Assembly (NCBI GenBank): GCA_964468725.1
Contig: CAYXVU010000139.1
Coordinates: 1 to 16,075 of the forward strand
Source of the DNA: CAYXVU01 sp964468725
GTDB lineage: Bacteria > Acidobacteriota > Blastocatellia > UBA7656
DNA length: 16,075 nt
Direction of reading: 5' to 3'
Shown here in pieces: positions 7,857 to 13,528 of the stretch (position 1 is its first letter; every line of letters begins with the position of its first letter). Made by a program: the position numbers and the translations under genes. The notes beneath the pieces were generated by a model. It was not told the origin of the DNA and did no database searches. It saw only the letters and a list, made by a program, of their open reading frames with translations.

Positions 7857-7927
7857 GCAAAGGGCACGAATCTTTTCGGAGGCCCTCGAATGATCGGTCT
7901 TGGTTCGCCGGGATTCGCACCCTTTGC
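7857..7927. repeat. Imperfect inverted repeat between convergent genes (possible two-way terminator or small RNA)
   Basis: Arm one is GCAAAGGGCACGAATC (7857-7872) and arm two is GATTCGCACCCTTTGC (7912-7927). They pair as an 8-bp stem, a 2x2 CA/CA internal loop, then a 6-bp stem around a 39-base loop. Inside, AGGGC (7861-7865) and GCCCT (7882-7886) offer a competing fold. It lies between the stops of the DHOD-like gene (7830) and the VWFA gene (7962). Neither side has a clear U-tract, so standard intrinsic termination is not proven. The minus-strand arm GGTGCGAATCC looks like a tRNA T-arm, but no tRNA can be folded. Confidence 0.5.
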
Positions 7928-7961
7928 GGCTCGCCTCTCCTTCGTGAAAGCGAACGCGCCG

Positions 7962-8924
7962 CTAGTCTTTGCTGCGCGGGCGATAGCCCTCCGGATAATG
8001 TAAGTGGAGATCGAAATCGGTCGTCACTTCGATCTTGCGAAACTCCTTGCCGACATTCGTGCTGCGATAGGTAATCACCCACTGTCGCTCCATCAGTTCC
8101 TTCACCTCTTTGAAGTAGCTGTCGAAGCTGACGAAACTGCTGCCCGAAAAGAAGGCTTCGCCGCCGGTTTCGTCCGCCAACCGATTGAGCGACCCTTGAC
8201 CGTAGTTGATGGCCAACCGGCTTACACTGGTCAAACCCGCTGCGGGAGCAAAGAACGAGAAGACCGCAACGCCGCGACGTTGCGCTTCGCGGATGGCGCG
8301 GTCGAGATCGAGCGACTGCGATGGCGAGGCGCTCCGCAAACCGCGCGAGCTATCCAAGCCGTCGGAGATGAGCAAGATCAGGCGGCGTCCGGCGGGTTGC
8401 GCGTCAAAGCGTTTCAAAGCGGCGACCACGCCGACATAAGGGTTAAAGGGCGAGGCCGAATTCGACCCGCGCACGATGCGTAAGGATTGCGCCGCGCGCT
8501 CACGGTCGGCAGTGAACTCTTCGGCAACCTGCAAATCGCCGATAGTCAGATAACCGGTCATCACCCGCGCGCCTTCGGGCAAGCGGCGAATGAACTCTTT
8601 CAGGCCTTTGATTTCGTTGTTGACCGGGGTCGTCAAATCGTCTTGGACGAGCACAGCGATGATGGGCGGAGCCTCGCTGGCGCGTTTAACGGAGACGATC
8701 TTTTGCGGTCGTTTCCCTTCGCGCACCGTAAAATCATCAGGCTGCAACTTATCGGCCATCTCTCTTTGCCGTTCATTGTGCGGATGAACGGTCACTGAAA
8801 TGACCACCTCTCCGGCAGCGACTGAGGCCTCCTTGCGTTGCGCATGGATAGTCATCACGCCAGCCATAAACAATCCCATCAGGACACTGACACCCAGAAT
8901 CTGTTTTGATTTCGGATTTTGCAT
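7962..8924 (-). CDS. Secreted VWFA-domain protein, acidobacterial type, with degenerate MIDAS
   Basis: A 320-residue exported protein of the 'acidobacterial VWFA-related domain' family (TIGR03436 type); its biological role is unknown. A signal peptide covers about residues 1-28, with cleavage after IHA. A beta-rich region follows with LQPDDFTVREGKRPQKIVSV (60-79), the conserved N-terminal module of this family. The von Willebrand A fold runs about 86-300. At the position of the usual D-x-S-x-S metal motif the sequence is VQDDLTTP (93-100), so the serines are lost, while the ISDGLDSS strand (186-193) is kept. The C-terminus, YRPRSKD after LHYPEGYRP, matches the family's ending. The start is firm: AAAGGAGGAAGTT lies directly before ATG. 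The gene is downstream of a larger paralogue on the same strand, across a 213-bp gap that appears to hold a terminator and a new promoter. Confidence 0.87.
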   Translation of the reverse strand: MQNPKSKQILGVSVLMGLFMAGVMTIHAQRKEASVAAGEVVISVTVHPHNERQREMADKLQPDDFTVREGKRPQKIVSVKRASEAPPIIAVLVQDDLTTPVNNEIKGLKEFIRRLPEGARVMTGYLTIGDLQVAEEFTADRERAAQSLRIVRGSNSASPFNPYVGVVAALKRFDAQPAGRRLILLISDGLDSSRGLRSASPSQSLDLDRAIREAQRRGVAVFSFFAPAAGLTSVSRLAINYGQGSLNRLADETGGEAFFSGSSFVSFDSYFKEVKELMERQWVITYRSTNVGKEFRKIEVTTDFDLHLHYPEGYRPRSKD

Positions 8925-8964
8925 AACTTCCTCCTTTATTTTTCATCTCTACCCATCCGAAAAA

Positions 8965-8993
8965 ATTCTACTCCCGCTCTGAGGCAGCCGAAA
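8965..8993 (-). promoter_or_regulatory. Weak sigma-70-like promoter for the small VWFA gene
   Basis: On the minus strand, TTTCGG, a 17-base spacer, then TAGAAT. The -10 matches five of six consensus bases and the -35 is poor. It is 41 bases from the start codon at 8924 and sits just after the terminator-like hairpin at 9038-9075, which would make this gene its own transcription unit. Confidence 0.3.
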
Positions 8994-9037
8994 GCCGGAG
9001 AGCGAATGGGCGATAGGCGAATTGTGGGTTGCCGATC

Positions 9038-9075
9038 AAAAGAGGAAGGCGAGAGCGCCCTGTGCACACTCTCGC
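9038..9075 (-). terminator. Terminator-like hairpin after the large VWFA gene
   Basis: On the minus strand a perfect 7-bp stem GCGAGAG/CTCTCGC (9069-9075 with 9049-9055) encloses a 13-base loop. It is followed by the pyrimidine-rich CTTCCTCTTTT (9048-9038). It lies about 63 bases after the stop at 9138. The U-tract is interrupted, so strength is uncertain. Confidence 0.5.
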
Positions 9076-9114
9076 GCCATTGGTGAGGTTCGCAGGGGGA
9101 TTGCCCGTTTGCAT

Positions 9115-9138
9115 AGCCGTTGACTGAAGAGAACGGCT
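9115..9138 (-). other. Inverted repeat at the stop codon of the large VWFA gene
   Basis: AGCCGTT (9115-9121) and AACGGCT (9132-9138) form a perfect 7-bp stem with a 10-base loop. The stem includes the last base of the TGA stop. No U-tract follows. It may protect the 3' end of the mRNA or act together with the hairpin at 9038-9075. Confidence 0.4.
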
Positions 9139-11252
9139 CAGGATTCGATTTCGAAGAGGGTGATTTGCTCGACGGCTTTTTTCGATTTGCCGCTTTTGAC
9201 AGACACTTTGAGTTCGTATATGCCGGGTTCCAAGCCGAGTTGAAGTTGGCCGCCCACTTCGTTGCCCTTCTTATCTTGGCGAATGGTTTTGGCCGCCAAC
9301 GGTTGCCAATCGCCTGCGTAGACGGTCTTCTCGCCTTGAATGATTTCGACCTTAACGGCAGCCTCCGACGGACTTTTATCGCTGTTGTTGGGGTTGTAGA
9401 CGACGAGGCGATAAAAGACAGTTTCTCCCGGTTTGAAACTCGCTTTGCCGACTACCAGATATGGATTGTTGGTAGACTTCTTATCCTGTCCCTTGACGGC
9501 TTGCGTTTGACTTGGGTTCGATTGTTTGCCGAGAAACAGACTGCTCAACGCGAGCTTGCCTTTTTTCAAGTCAGGAATTTCGACCCATGACATGGACGTT
9601 CCTATTTGATTGGTGTTCTCGTCGCGCACGCCGACGCGCAACTGATAGAGGCCGGGTTTGAGGCTGACGCGTTTGCTGTAGCGATAGCCGCTCTTCTTCG
9701 CCTGTTCGACCTGCTCGGCGGTCATCGTACCTTTTATGGTATCGAGCAAAGAGGTGACGATTTTGCCCGACTTGTCGAACGCCGTGATGACGACTTCGCA
9801 TTTCAAATCATACTTATCGTCCTTCTGACTGTAGCCAACCGGCTCGCCATCGAAGCGAACCTGAAGACTCACCTGCGCATCGTCGCCTTCGGCTTCCAAA
9901 TAATCGGCTTGCGCGAGCACTGGAATCGCCGTCACTGGCAGCGGTTGGAGCATGGTCGTCATCAAGGTTTGTCGCGGAGTCATCTGCGCCATAGCCTCTG
10001 CCTTTTTCGTATCCGTCGGCATATAGCCTTTTTGCGAGCGCACCTCATAATCGGGATGATTTTTGACCCGCACCGTCACTTTGCGAAACTTCTTTTTGTC
10101 GTTGTTCTCTGAAGGGTAGAAGGCCAGCGAGTAATAGACATTGTTATCGTCGAGAATTTTGCCGAGCGGCAGATTCAAATCGGTGCGATTCAAGAAGGCT
10201 TTGCCGCCCGTGTCACCGGCAATAATTTGCAAAATGCTCTGCTGCTCGCGTTGCGACTGTGCCATGTAAAGGCCGAAATCTGCACTGGCAATACCGGTGG
10301 CTGTGTGTTCCGTCGGAGCCATCAAGCCTTTCGCATCCAGGGCGTAGATGACGACGCCGGAACGCGCTGCACGTCCGGTCACCGCCTGTAGTTCATTATG
10401 TTCGGTAATGCCATCTCGGTCATAAACCGTGAACCCATCGGACAAAAAAACGACCATGCGCTGCCCCGGCATCTCGGCCAAGCGGTCAGAGACGGCTCGG
10501 AGAGTTTGCAGTGATGTCATCCGCAAGCCGGTTTCATTGGCTAAAATCTCGTGGCCTCTGGCAATGGCATACGCCCGCGCCGACTCTTGCGAGAGCGCCA
10601 CATAAGCCTCCTCTTGTCCGAGAATGCGGAGCGCCACGCTGATCGCCCGATCATCTTCGCGCACCACTTGAGCAGCTAGATGCGCTGTGAAGTTGGTATC
10701 GGGTTGATTGAAGCGCGTCAGCTTGTCCACCGCGTAGAGCAGCATCTTGCGGTCGCGCATGAACTGTTGCAGCACGCCGAGCGTTCCCGATGACGGGATG
10801 AGCGCAACCACATCTTGGTCAGTGACCTTCTCTTTAATGAACTGCTTCAACACATTCTTCACTTTGTTGAAGCTGAAGACCGACAGATGCAGGTTGTCCA
10901 CAAACAGAACGATGGTGCGCGCTGGTGGCGTCGCCAGTTTTTGCGTTTGCGCTTTAACCGAGGTCGGTTCCGGCGCTTGAGCTAAAGAACGGAGTTTCTC
11001 TTCGACGCGCTCAATAGAGAAGAAATCAATCGTTTGCGGGACATTCTCTTCAAGAATCTCGAAGTCTTCGCGCCGCAGGTTGTCAACTACTTTGCCTTGT
11101 TTGTCAGTCACGACGACGCGCATCTCGACGAGTTCGGTCTTCAATTGAATCGGTTTATCCTGATCGTCCGACTTTTTCTCTTGTTGAGCCAAAGCTGCTT
11201 GTGTCCAAATGCAGAGGCAGGCCAGTACCGCAGATAAAAATTTCTTCTTCAT
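9138..11252 (-). CDS. Large secreted VWFA-domain protein, acidobacterial type
   Basis: A 704-residue exported protein of the TIGR03436-type VWFA family, function unknown. The signal peptide is MKKKFLSAVLACLCIWTQAALA, cleaved near residue 22. The family's N-terminal module is at about 35-82 (TELVEMRVVVTDKQGKVV, then LRREDFEILEENVPQTI). The VWFA domain covers about 112-420, with LFVDNLHLS (116-124) in place of canonical D-x-S-x-S and VVFLSDGF (267-274) at the DG strand. The VWFA part ends with VRSQKGYMP. A C-terminal extension of about 270 residues carries beta-sandwich-like segments (LKPGLYQLRVGVRDE; FKPGETVFYRLVVYNPN; LEPGIYELKVSV). The start at 11252 gives a clean signal peptide. An in-frame ATG at 11357 with AGAGGA before it would add 35 residues and bury the signal, so I consider it less likely. 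Confidence 0.86.
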   Translation of the reverse strand: MKKKFLSAVLACLCIWTQAALAQQEKKSDDQDKPIQLKTELVEMRVVVTDKQGKVVDNLRREDFEILEENVPQTIDFFSIERVEEKLRSLAQAPEPTSVKAQTQKLATPPARTIVLFVDNLHLSVFSFNKVKNVLKQFIKEKVTDQDVVALIPSSGTLGVLQQFMRDRKMLLYAVDKLTRFNQPDTNFTAHLAAQVVREDDRAISVALRILGQEEAYVALSQESARAYAIARGHEILANETGLRMTSLQTLRAVSDRLAEMPGQRMVVFLSDGFTVYDRDGITEHNELQAVTGRAARSGVVIYALDAKGLMAPTEHTATGIASADFGLYMAQSQREQQSILQIIAGDTGGKAFLNRTDLNLPLGKILDDNNVYYSLAFYPSENNDKKKFRKVTVRVKNHPDYEVRSQKGYMPTDTKKAEAMAQMTPRQTLMTTMLQPLPVTAIPVLAQADYLEAEGDDAQVSLQVRFDGEPVGYSQKDDKYDLKCEVVITAFDKSGKIVTSLLDTIKGTMTAEQVEQAKKSGYRYSKRVSLKPGLYQLRVGVRDENTNQIGTSMSWVEIPDLKKGKLALSSLFLGKQSNPSQTQAVKGQDKKSTNNPYLVVGKASFKPGETVFYRLVVYNPNNSDKSPSEAAVKVEIIQGEKTVYAGDWQPLAAKTIRQDKKGNEVGGQLQLGLEPGIYELKVSVKSGKSKKAVEQITLFEIES

Positions 11253-11307
11253 ACGTCCAGCAGGGAGTAGAGGGAATGGAGCCACACCCCAAGAAAGCTC
11301 ACTTCGC

Positions 11308-11335
11308 ATCCTACCATACTGCCGCTTTGCGTCAA
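11308..11335 (-). promoter_or_regulatory. Sigma-70-like promoter of the large VWFA gene
   Basis: On the minus strand, TTGACG (five of six consensus bases), a 16-base spacer and TAGGAT (four of six). Transcription would begin near 11301, about 48 bases before the ATG at 11252. If real, it rules out the upstream ATG at 11357 for transcripts from this promoter. Confidence 0.4.
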
Positions 11336-11376
11336 CAACAAATGTCATTCGTCGCATAATATCCTCTTTCACTGTA

Positions 11377-11401
11377 CGAAATCTCGTGCCCACGAAGCCT
11401 C
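11377..11401 (-). repeat. CCACGAAGCCTC repeat copy with sigma-54 near-match
   Basis: CCACGAAGCCTC at 11390-11401 recurs exactly at 13184-13195 upstream of the STAS gene. In both places the minus strand reads GAGGCTTCGTGG, then (G)CAC, then A. Here the following bases give GGGCAC-GAGAT-TTCG (11391-11377), which resembles a -24/-12 promoter but has CG instead of the essential GC. It is either a decayed promoter or part of a dispersed intergenic repeat. Confidence 0.35.
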
Positions 11402-11438
11402 ACGCGTAGACAGAGGGGCTGCGCCGATGTCCAGTGTG

Positions 11439-11603
11439 TCAGGAACGGCGTTCATCGTCTCGTACCCGCGTGGCCTCATGTTCGCGCAGCACATAGAGCC
11501 CTTTCTCCAAGACAAACGCCCGCGTACTGAGGTGTGACGGAGCAAGCTCAAAGATGTCTTCCATACTCTTTCGATAGAGATCAAGGTAATCGGTATCGGC
11601 CAT
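11439..11603 (-). CDS. Small protein of unknown function (54 aa)
   Basis: MADTDYLDLYRKSMEDIFEL begins a 54-residue, charged, soluble protein with no membrane segment and no Cys. It is predicted mostly helical with an acidic N-terminal half and a basic/acidic end (HEATRVRDDERRS). I do not recognise a family. The start is supported by an excellent ribosome-binding site, AAGGAGA, five bases before ATG; the longer in-frame extension to 11681 has none. It lies between the zinc-ribbon gene (153-bp gap) and the large VWFA gene (186-bp gap), both on the same strand. It could be a short regulator or the first gene of the VWFA unit. Confidence 0.6.
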   Translation of the reverse strand: MADTDYLDLYRKSMEDIFELAPSHLSTRAFVLEKGLYVLREHEATRVRDDERRS

Positions 11604-11663
11604 CAGTCTCTCCTTATGGTTGCAGATCAGTTGACAGTTCGACGGCTGGGAGCGGTTCGTACG

Positions 11664-11688
11664 GCGGGCAGCCATTTGCACTGCCCGC
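11664..11688. other. Perfect 8-bp stem-loop after the zinc-ribbon gene
   Basis: GCGGGCAG, a nine-base loop and CTGCCCGC. It lies about 70 bases after the zinc-ribbon stop and about 60 before the 54-aa gene. Read on the minus strand no U-tract follows, so it may be a processing or attenuation structure rather than a simple terminator. On the plus strand it is followed by TCTCTTT, but no plus-strand gene ends there. Confidence 0.45.
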
Positions 11689-11756
11689 TCTCTTTATCCC
11701 TGCCGGTGGCGCGTCTATTCCCGCGTTTGCCCCAGCAACCCTAACTTTTAATGGGT

Positions 11757-12167
11757 TCATCGGCAGACCGCTTTGGCGGCAAGGTAGGCGTCAAGCGGCG
11801 AGAGCAAAATGATGAGCAGCCAGATCGGCAACGAGATCAAACCGAGAAGCACGCGTTGCCCGCTGCGGCTTTTAATCGAAGGCGCGGCATTAGCCGATAC
11901 GGCTTCGGCAATCGCCACAACCAACGAGCCGGAGACTAAGCAGAGCGATGGATGGGCTCGTAGAGTCGTCGTCACCGGCGCAGTGGCAAGCGGCATCGAA
12001 CCGGCATTGCCGCGTACTCGCGTCGGTTGCGGGTCGGCAACTGCTACCCTTGTGTGTTGATGTGCGCCGCAACGACGGCAGAAGCGGTCATCTGCAACCA
12101 TCTCTCGCCCGCAGATCGCACAGGCTCTCAACGTCACCGTCTCTTGTTGATACAAATCTGTGGTCAT
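11757..12167 (-). CDS. Zinc-ribbon membrane-anchored protein
   Basis: A 136-residue protein with an N-terminal zinc ribbon, Cys16-x2-Cys19 and Cys30-x2-Cys33 (CAICGRE, then FCRRCGA). A Pro/Thr/Arg-rich linker covers about 34-70. A moderately hydrophobic segment lies near 74-92 and a clear membrane helix at about 106-125 (VLLGLISLPIWLLIILL). No enzymatic family is recognised. The start is secure: AAGGAGGCAGT precedes ATG. It follows the ECF sigma gene by 55 bp and is probably co-transcribed. By position it could be a membrane-bound partner or anti-sigma-like regulator, but it lacks the HxxxCxxC motif of classical zinc anti-sigma factors, so this is only an inference. Confidence 0.75.
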   Translation of the reverse strand: MTTDLYQQETVTLRACAICGREMVADDRFCRRCGAHQHTRVAVADPQPTRVRGNAGSMPLATAPVTTTLRAHPSLCLVSGSLVVAIAEAVSANAAPSIKSRSGQRVLLGLISLPIWLLIILLSPLDAYLAAKAVCR

Positions 12168-12222
12168 ACTGCCTCCTTCACACCCTCGTCCAAGCCATTG
12201 CTATTGTCGCGCGCTTCTTGTT

Positions 12223-12792
12223 TTACGCAGGCACGCCGACTTGCGCCCTATGCAGATGCATCAAGCCGTAGCTTTCGGCAACGCCGCTCAATTCGCGGCG
12301 CAACGCTTTGCGGCCTCGACTGAGGCGCGACATCACCGTGCCGAGCGGTATGGTCAGGGTCTCGGCAATCTCTTGATAGGAGAATTCCTGCACATCGGCC
12401 AGCATCACCACATCCCGGTAGGCCAAGGGGATGCGTTCAAACGCCGCCAGCACCTCTTCATCGCTGAGGTGTTGGGCAACCGGCGGCTCGTAAACCAGTG
12501 TTTCGGCCAAACTGTCGTCACTCTCTTTTCGCCAATCGAACTTCATCGCTTTGCGACGATAATGGTGAATGACATGAAAGAGAATCTTAAAGAGCCAGGC
12601 GCGGCAATTGGTTCCGAGTTCGAACCGATGAAACGATTTCCAGGCTTGTAAGTAGGCTTCTTGTACCACATCTTCAGCGTCGGTCGAGTTGCCGACCAAA
12701 TAACGGGCAGCGCGATAAAGTTCTTTCAAATGCGGCATGGCCGCGTCTTCAAAATTCGTAACCTTGAGGGTCTGGTTGATGATCTGATTCAT
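12223..12792 (-). CDS. ECF-type RNA polymerase sigma factor
   Basis: A 189-residue group 4 sigma factor that directs RNA polymerase to alternative promoters. Region 2 is about 16-83, with STDAEDVVQEAYLQAWKSF (36-54) and the DNA-melting part CRAWLFKILFHVIHHYRRK (63-81). Region 4 is about 113-168, with LAAFERIPLAYRDVVMLADV and the HTH FSYQEIAETLTIPLGTVMSR (137-156). No extra C-terminal domain is present. The start at 12792 (MNQIINQ) has GAGAG five bases upstream. An ATG ten codons earlier is possible; a longer extension to 12981 overlaps the STAS gene and is unlikely. It is the middle gene of a STAS/sigma/zinc-ribbon set (34 bp and 55 bp gaps). No classical anti-sigma gene is adjacent. Confidence 0.93.
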   Translation of the reverse strand: MNQIINQTLKVTNFEDAAMPHLKELYRAARYLVGNSTDAEDVVQEAYLQAWKSFHRFELGTNCRAWLFKILFHVIHHYRRKAMKFDWRKESDDSLAETLVYEPPVAQHLSDEEVLAAFERIPLAYRDVVMLADVQEFSYQEIAETLTIPLGTVMSRLSRGRKALRRELSGVAESYGLMHLHRAQVGVPA

Positions 12793-12826
12793 TATGTCTC
12801 TCGCATCCTTTCTAAAAATCATTCGC

Positions 12827-13150
12827 TCAGGCCGATTTTTTTCCGACGCCCGCAGGCTCCTCTTGCGGGCATTCGAGTTGCACGCTTTTGAGTTGCTCGA
12901 GCAAGAACGGCGAGCAGTTGATGAGTTCGACATTGCGACAAAGCAGGTTGTGAAAGAGCAAGACGGCGGCGCGATCCGCAAAGTTCATATCCGACATATC
13001 GAGGGTGAGACGTGCGCCGCGCGCCAATACGGCATCGCAAGTGGCTTGCACTTCCCGCACCCATGCGCCTCTGACCTGCCCATCAATCTTGAGCATCGTT
13101 GCGCCCGTGGTGATTTGGTTTTCCCAAATTCTCAGCATTGCCTGTTCCAT
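12827..13150 (-). CDS. STAS-domain protein without the canonical phosphorylation Ser
   Basis: A 107-residue single-domain protein resembling anti-sigma-factor antagonists. The fold is visible as MLRIWENQITTGATMLKIDG, VRGAWVREVQATCDAVLARG (27-46), LTLDMSDMNFADRAAVLLFH (48-67) and the end of the domain near 90. In SpoIIAA-type antagonists the motif is D-S-S-G; here it is D59-R-A-A, so the phosphorylatable Ser is missing. The last ~17 residues are Pro/Glu/Gly/Lys rich. The start at 13150 has GAGGAG just upstream; an ATG four codons later is possible, and the extension to 13222 would cover the sigma-54 promoter. It is the first gene before the ECF sigma factor (34-bp gap). Likely role: a protein-protein switch for the sigma factor or a related partner, by context. 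Confidence 0.78.
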   Translation of the reverse strand: MEQAMLRIWENQITTGATMLKIDGQVRGAWVREVQATCDAVLARGARLTLDMSDMNFADRAAVLLFHNLLCRNVELINCSPFLLEQLKSVQLECPQEEPAGVGKKSA

Positions 13151-13171
13151 TTCTCCTCGCTCATGAGTAGG

Positions 13172-13186
13172 GCAACCGTTGTGCCA
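13172..13186 (-). promoter_or_regulatory. Sigma-54 (-24/-12) promoter of the STAS/ECF operon
   Basis: On the minus strand the sequence is TGGCAC-AACGG-TTGC, matching all ten fixed positions of TGGCAC-N5-TTGC with exact GG-N10-GC spacing. The start would be near 13160, leaving a short 10-base leader that contains the GAGGAG ribosome site of the STAS gene. A sigma-54 activator gene lies immediately upstream. The -24 half overlaps a short repeat (13184-13195), so part of the match could come from repeat sequence. Confidence 0.62.
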
Positions 13187-13281
13187 CGAAGCCTCCGGCC
13201 TGCGCTTGACCAGCGAAGCCATTGATACCGCGCGACTTGGCTCTTTTTACAGTCAGCGACGCGTTGTGTGGCCTCACAATG

Positions 13282-13351
13282 TCGTGGCTCTTCGTGGCTC
13301 GGTCGTGGCTGCGGGCGTCGTGGCCTAGCGAATTTCGTGGCTCGGTCGTGG
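13282..13351. promoter_or_regulatory. Cluster of six TCGTGG hexamers, possible enhancer sites
   Basis: TCGTGG starts at 13282, 13292, 13303, 13318, 13335 and 13346. The steps are 10, 11, 15, 17 and 11 bp, so two sets are spaced by about one helical turn. An 18-bp direct repeat, TTCGTGGCTCGGTCGTGG, occurs at 13291-13308 and 13334-13351. The cluster is 122-191 bp upstream of the predicted STAS operon start, a typical enhancer distance for sigma-54 activators. The alternative is a dispersed CCACGA repeat unrelated to control. Confidence 0.45.
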
Positions 13352-13528
13352 GCGCGCAGAGTCAGGCTCTTTTCTAACGGTATGATGGACGCAGACAATT
13401 CGGACGCGGATGAACAAAGATTCGATGAGCAGGCGCGGAAATGCTCTGCTGATCTGCGAAAGTCCCTCACGCCCATCTTGATCGGCTTTCGATCCGGGTC
13501 GAATACGAAACGACCTCGAGGCACAAAG

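Larger units (their letters stand above)
13151..13528. other. 378-bp non-coding regulatory region with repeat clusters
   Basis: No gene is supported here. Frames that cross it are low-complexity and overlap real genes. Reading from the STAS side it holds a sigma-54-like promoter (13172-13186), a CCACGAAGCCTC copy (13184-13195), six TCGTGG hexamers (13282-13351), and a segment whose minus strand reads GTTCATCCGCGTCC (13415-13402) followed shortly by another GCGTCC (13392-13387). The latter resembles dispersed intergenic repeat sequence seen in several bacterial phyla. From 13416 to 13528 I see nothing clear. The tail is just downstream of the EBP stop. Confidence 0.6.

Noticed and set aside
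7900..7955. tRNA-like 3' end on the minus strand (GGTGCGAATCC then CGGCGAACCA) with GTTCGC/GCGAAC acceptor-like pairing
   Set aside because: The paired span is only about 53 bases, with no D-arm or anticodon arm and a T-loop that is not TTCRA. Not a functional tRNA.
9092..9106. GG-N10-GC site on the minus strand (GGGCAA-TCCCC-CTGC) between the VWFA genes
   Set aside because: Only seven of ten consensus positions, 168 bases from the next start codon, and upstream of a terminator-like hairpin. Expected by chance in GC-rich DNA.
11631..11636. Perfect TTGACA on the plus strand
   Set aside because: No -10 element at 16-18 bases and no plus-strand gene downstream.
13132..13524. 130-codon minus-strand frame across the EBP-STAS intergenic region
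   Set aside because: Low-complexity Arg/Ser composition, no ribosome site, covers the repeat cluster and the sigma-54-like promoter, and overlaps the STAS start in another frame.
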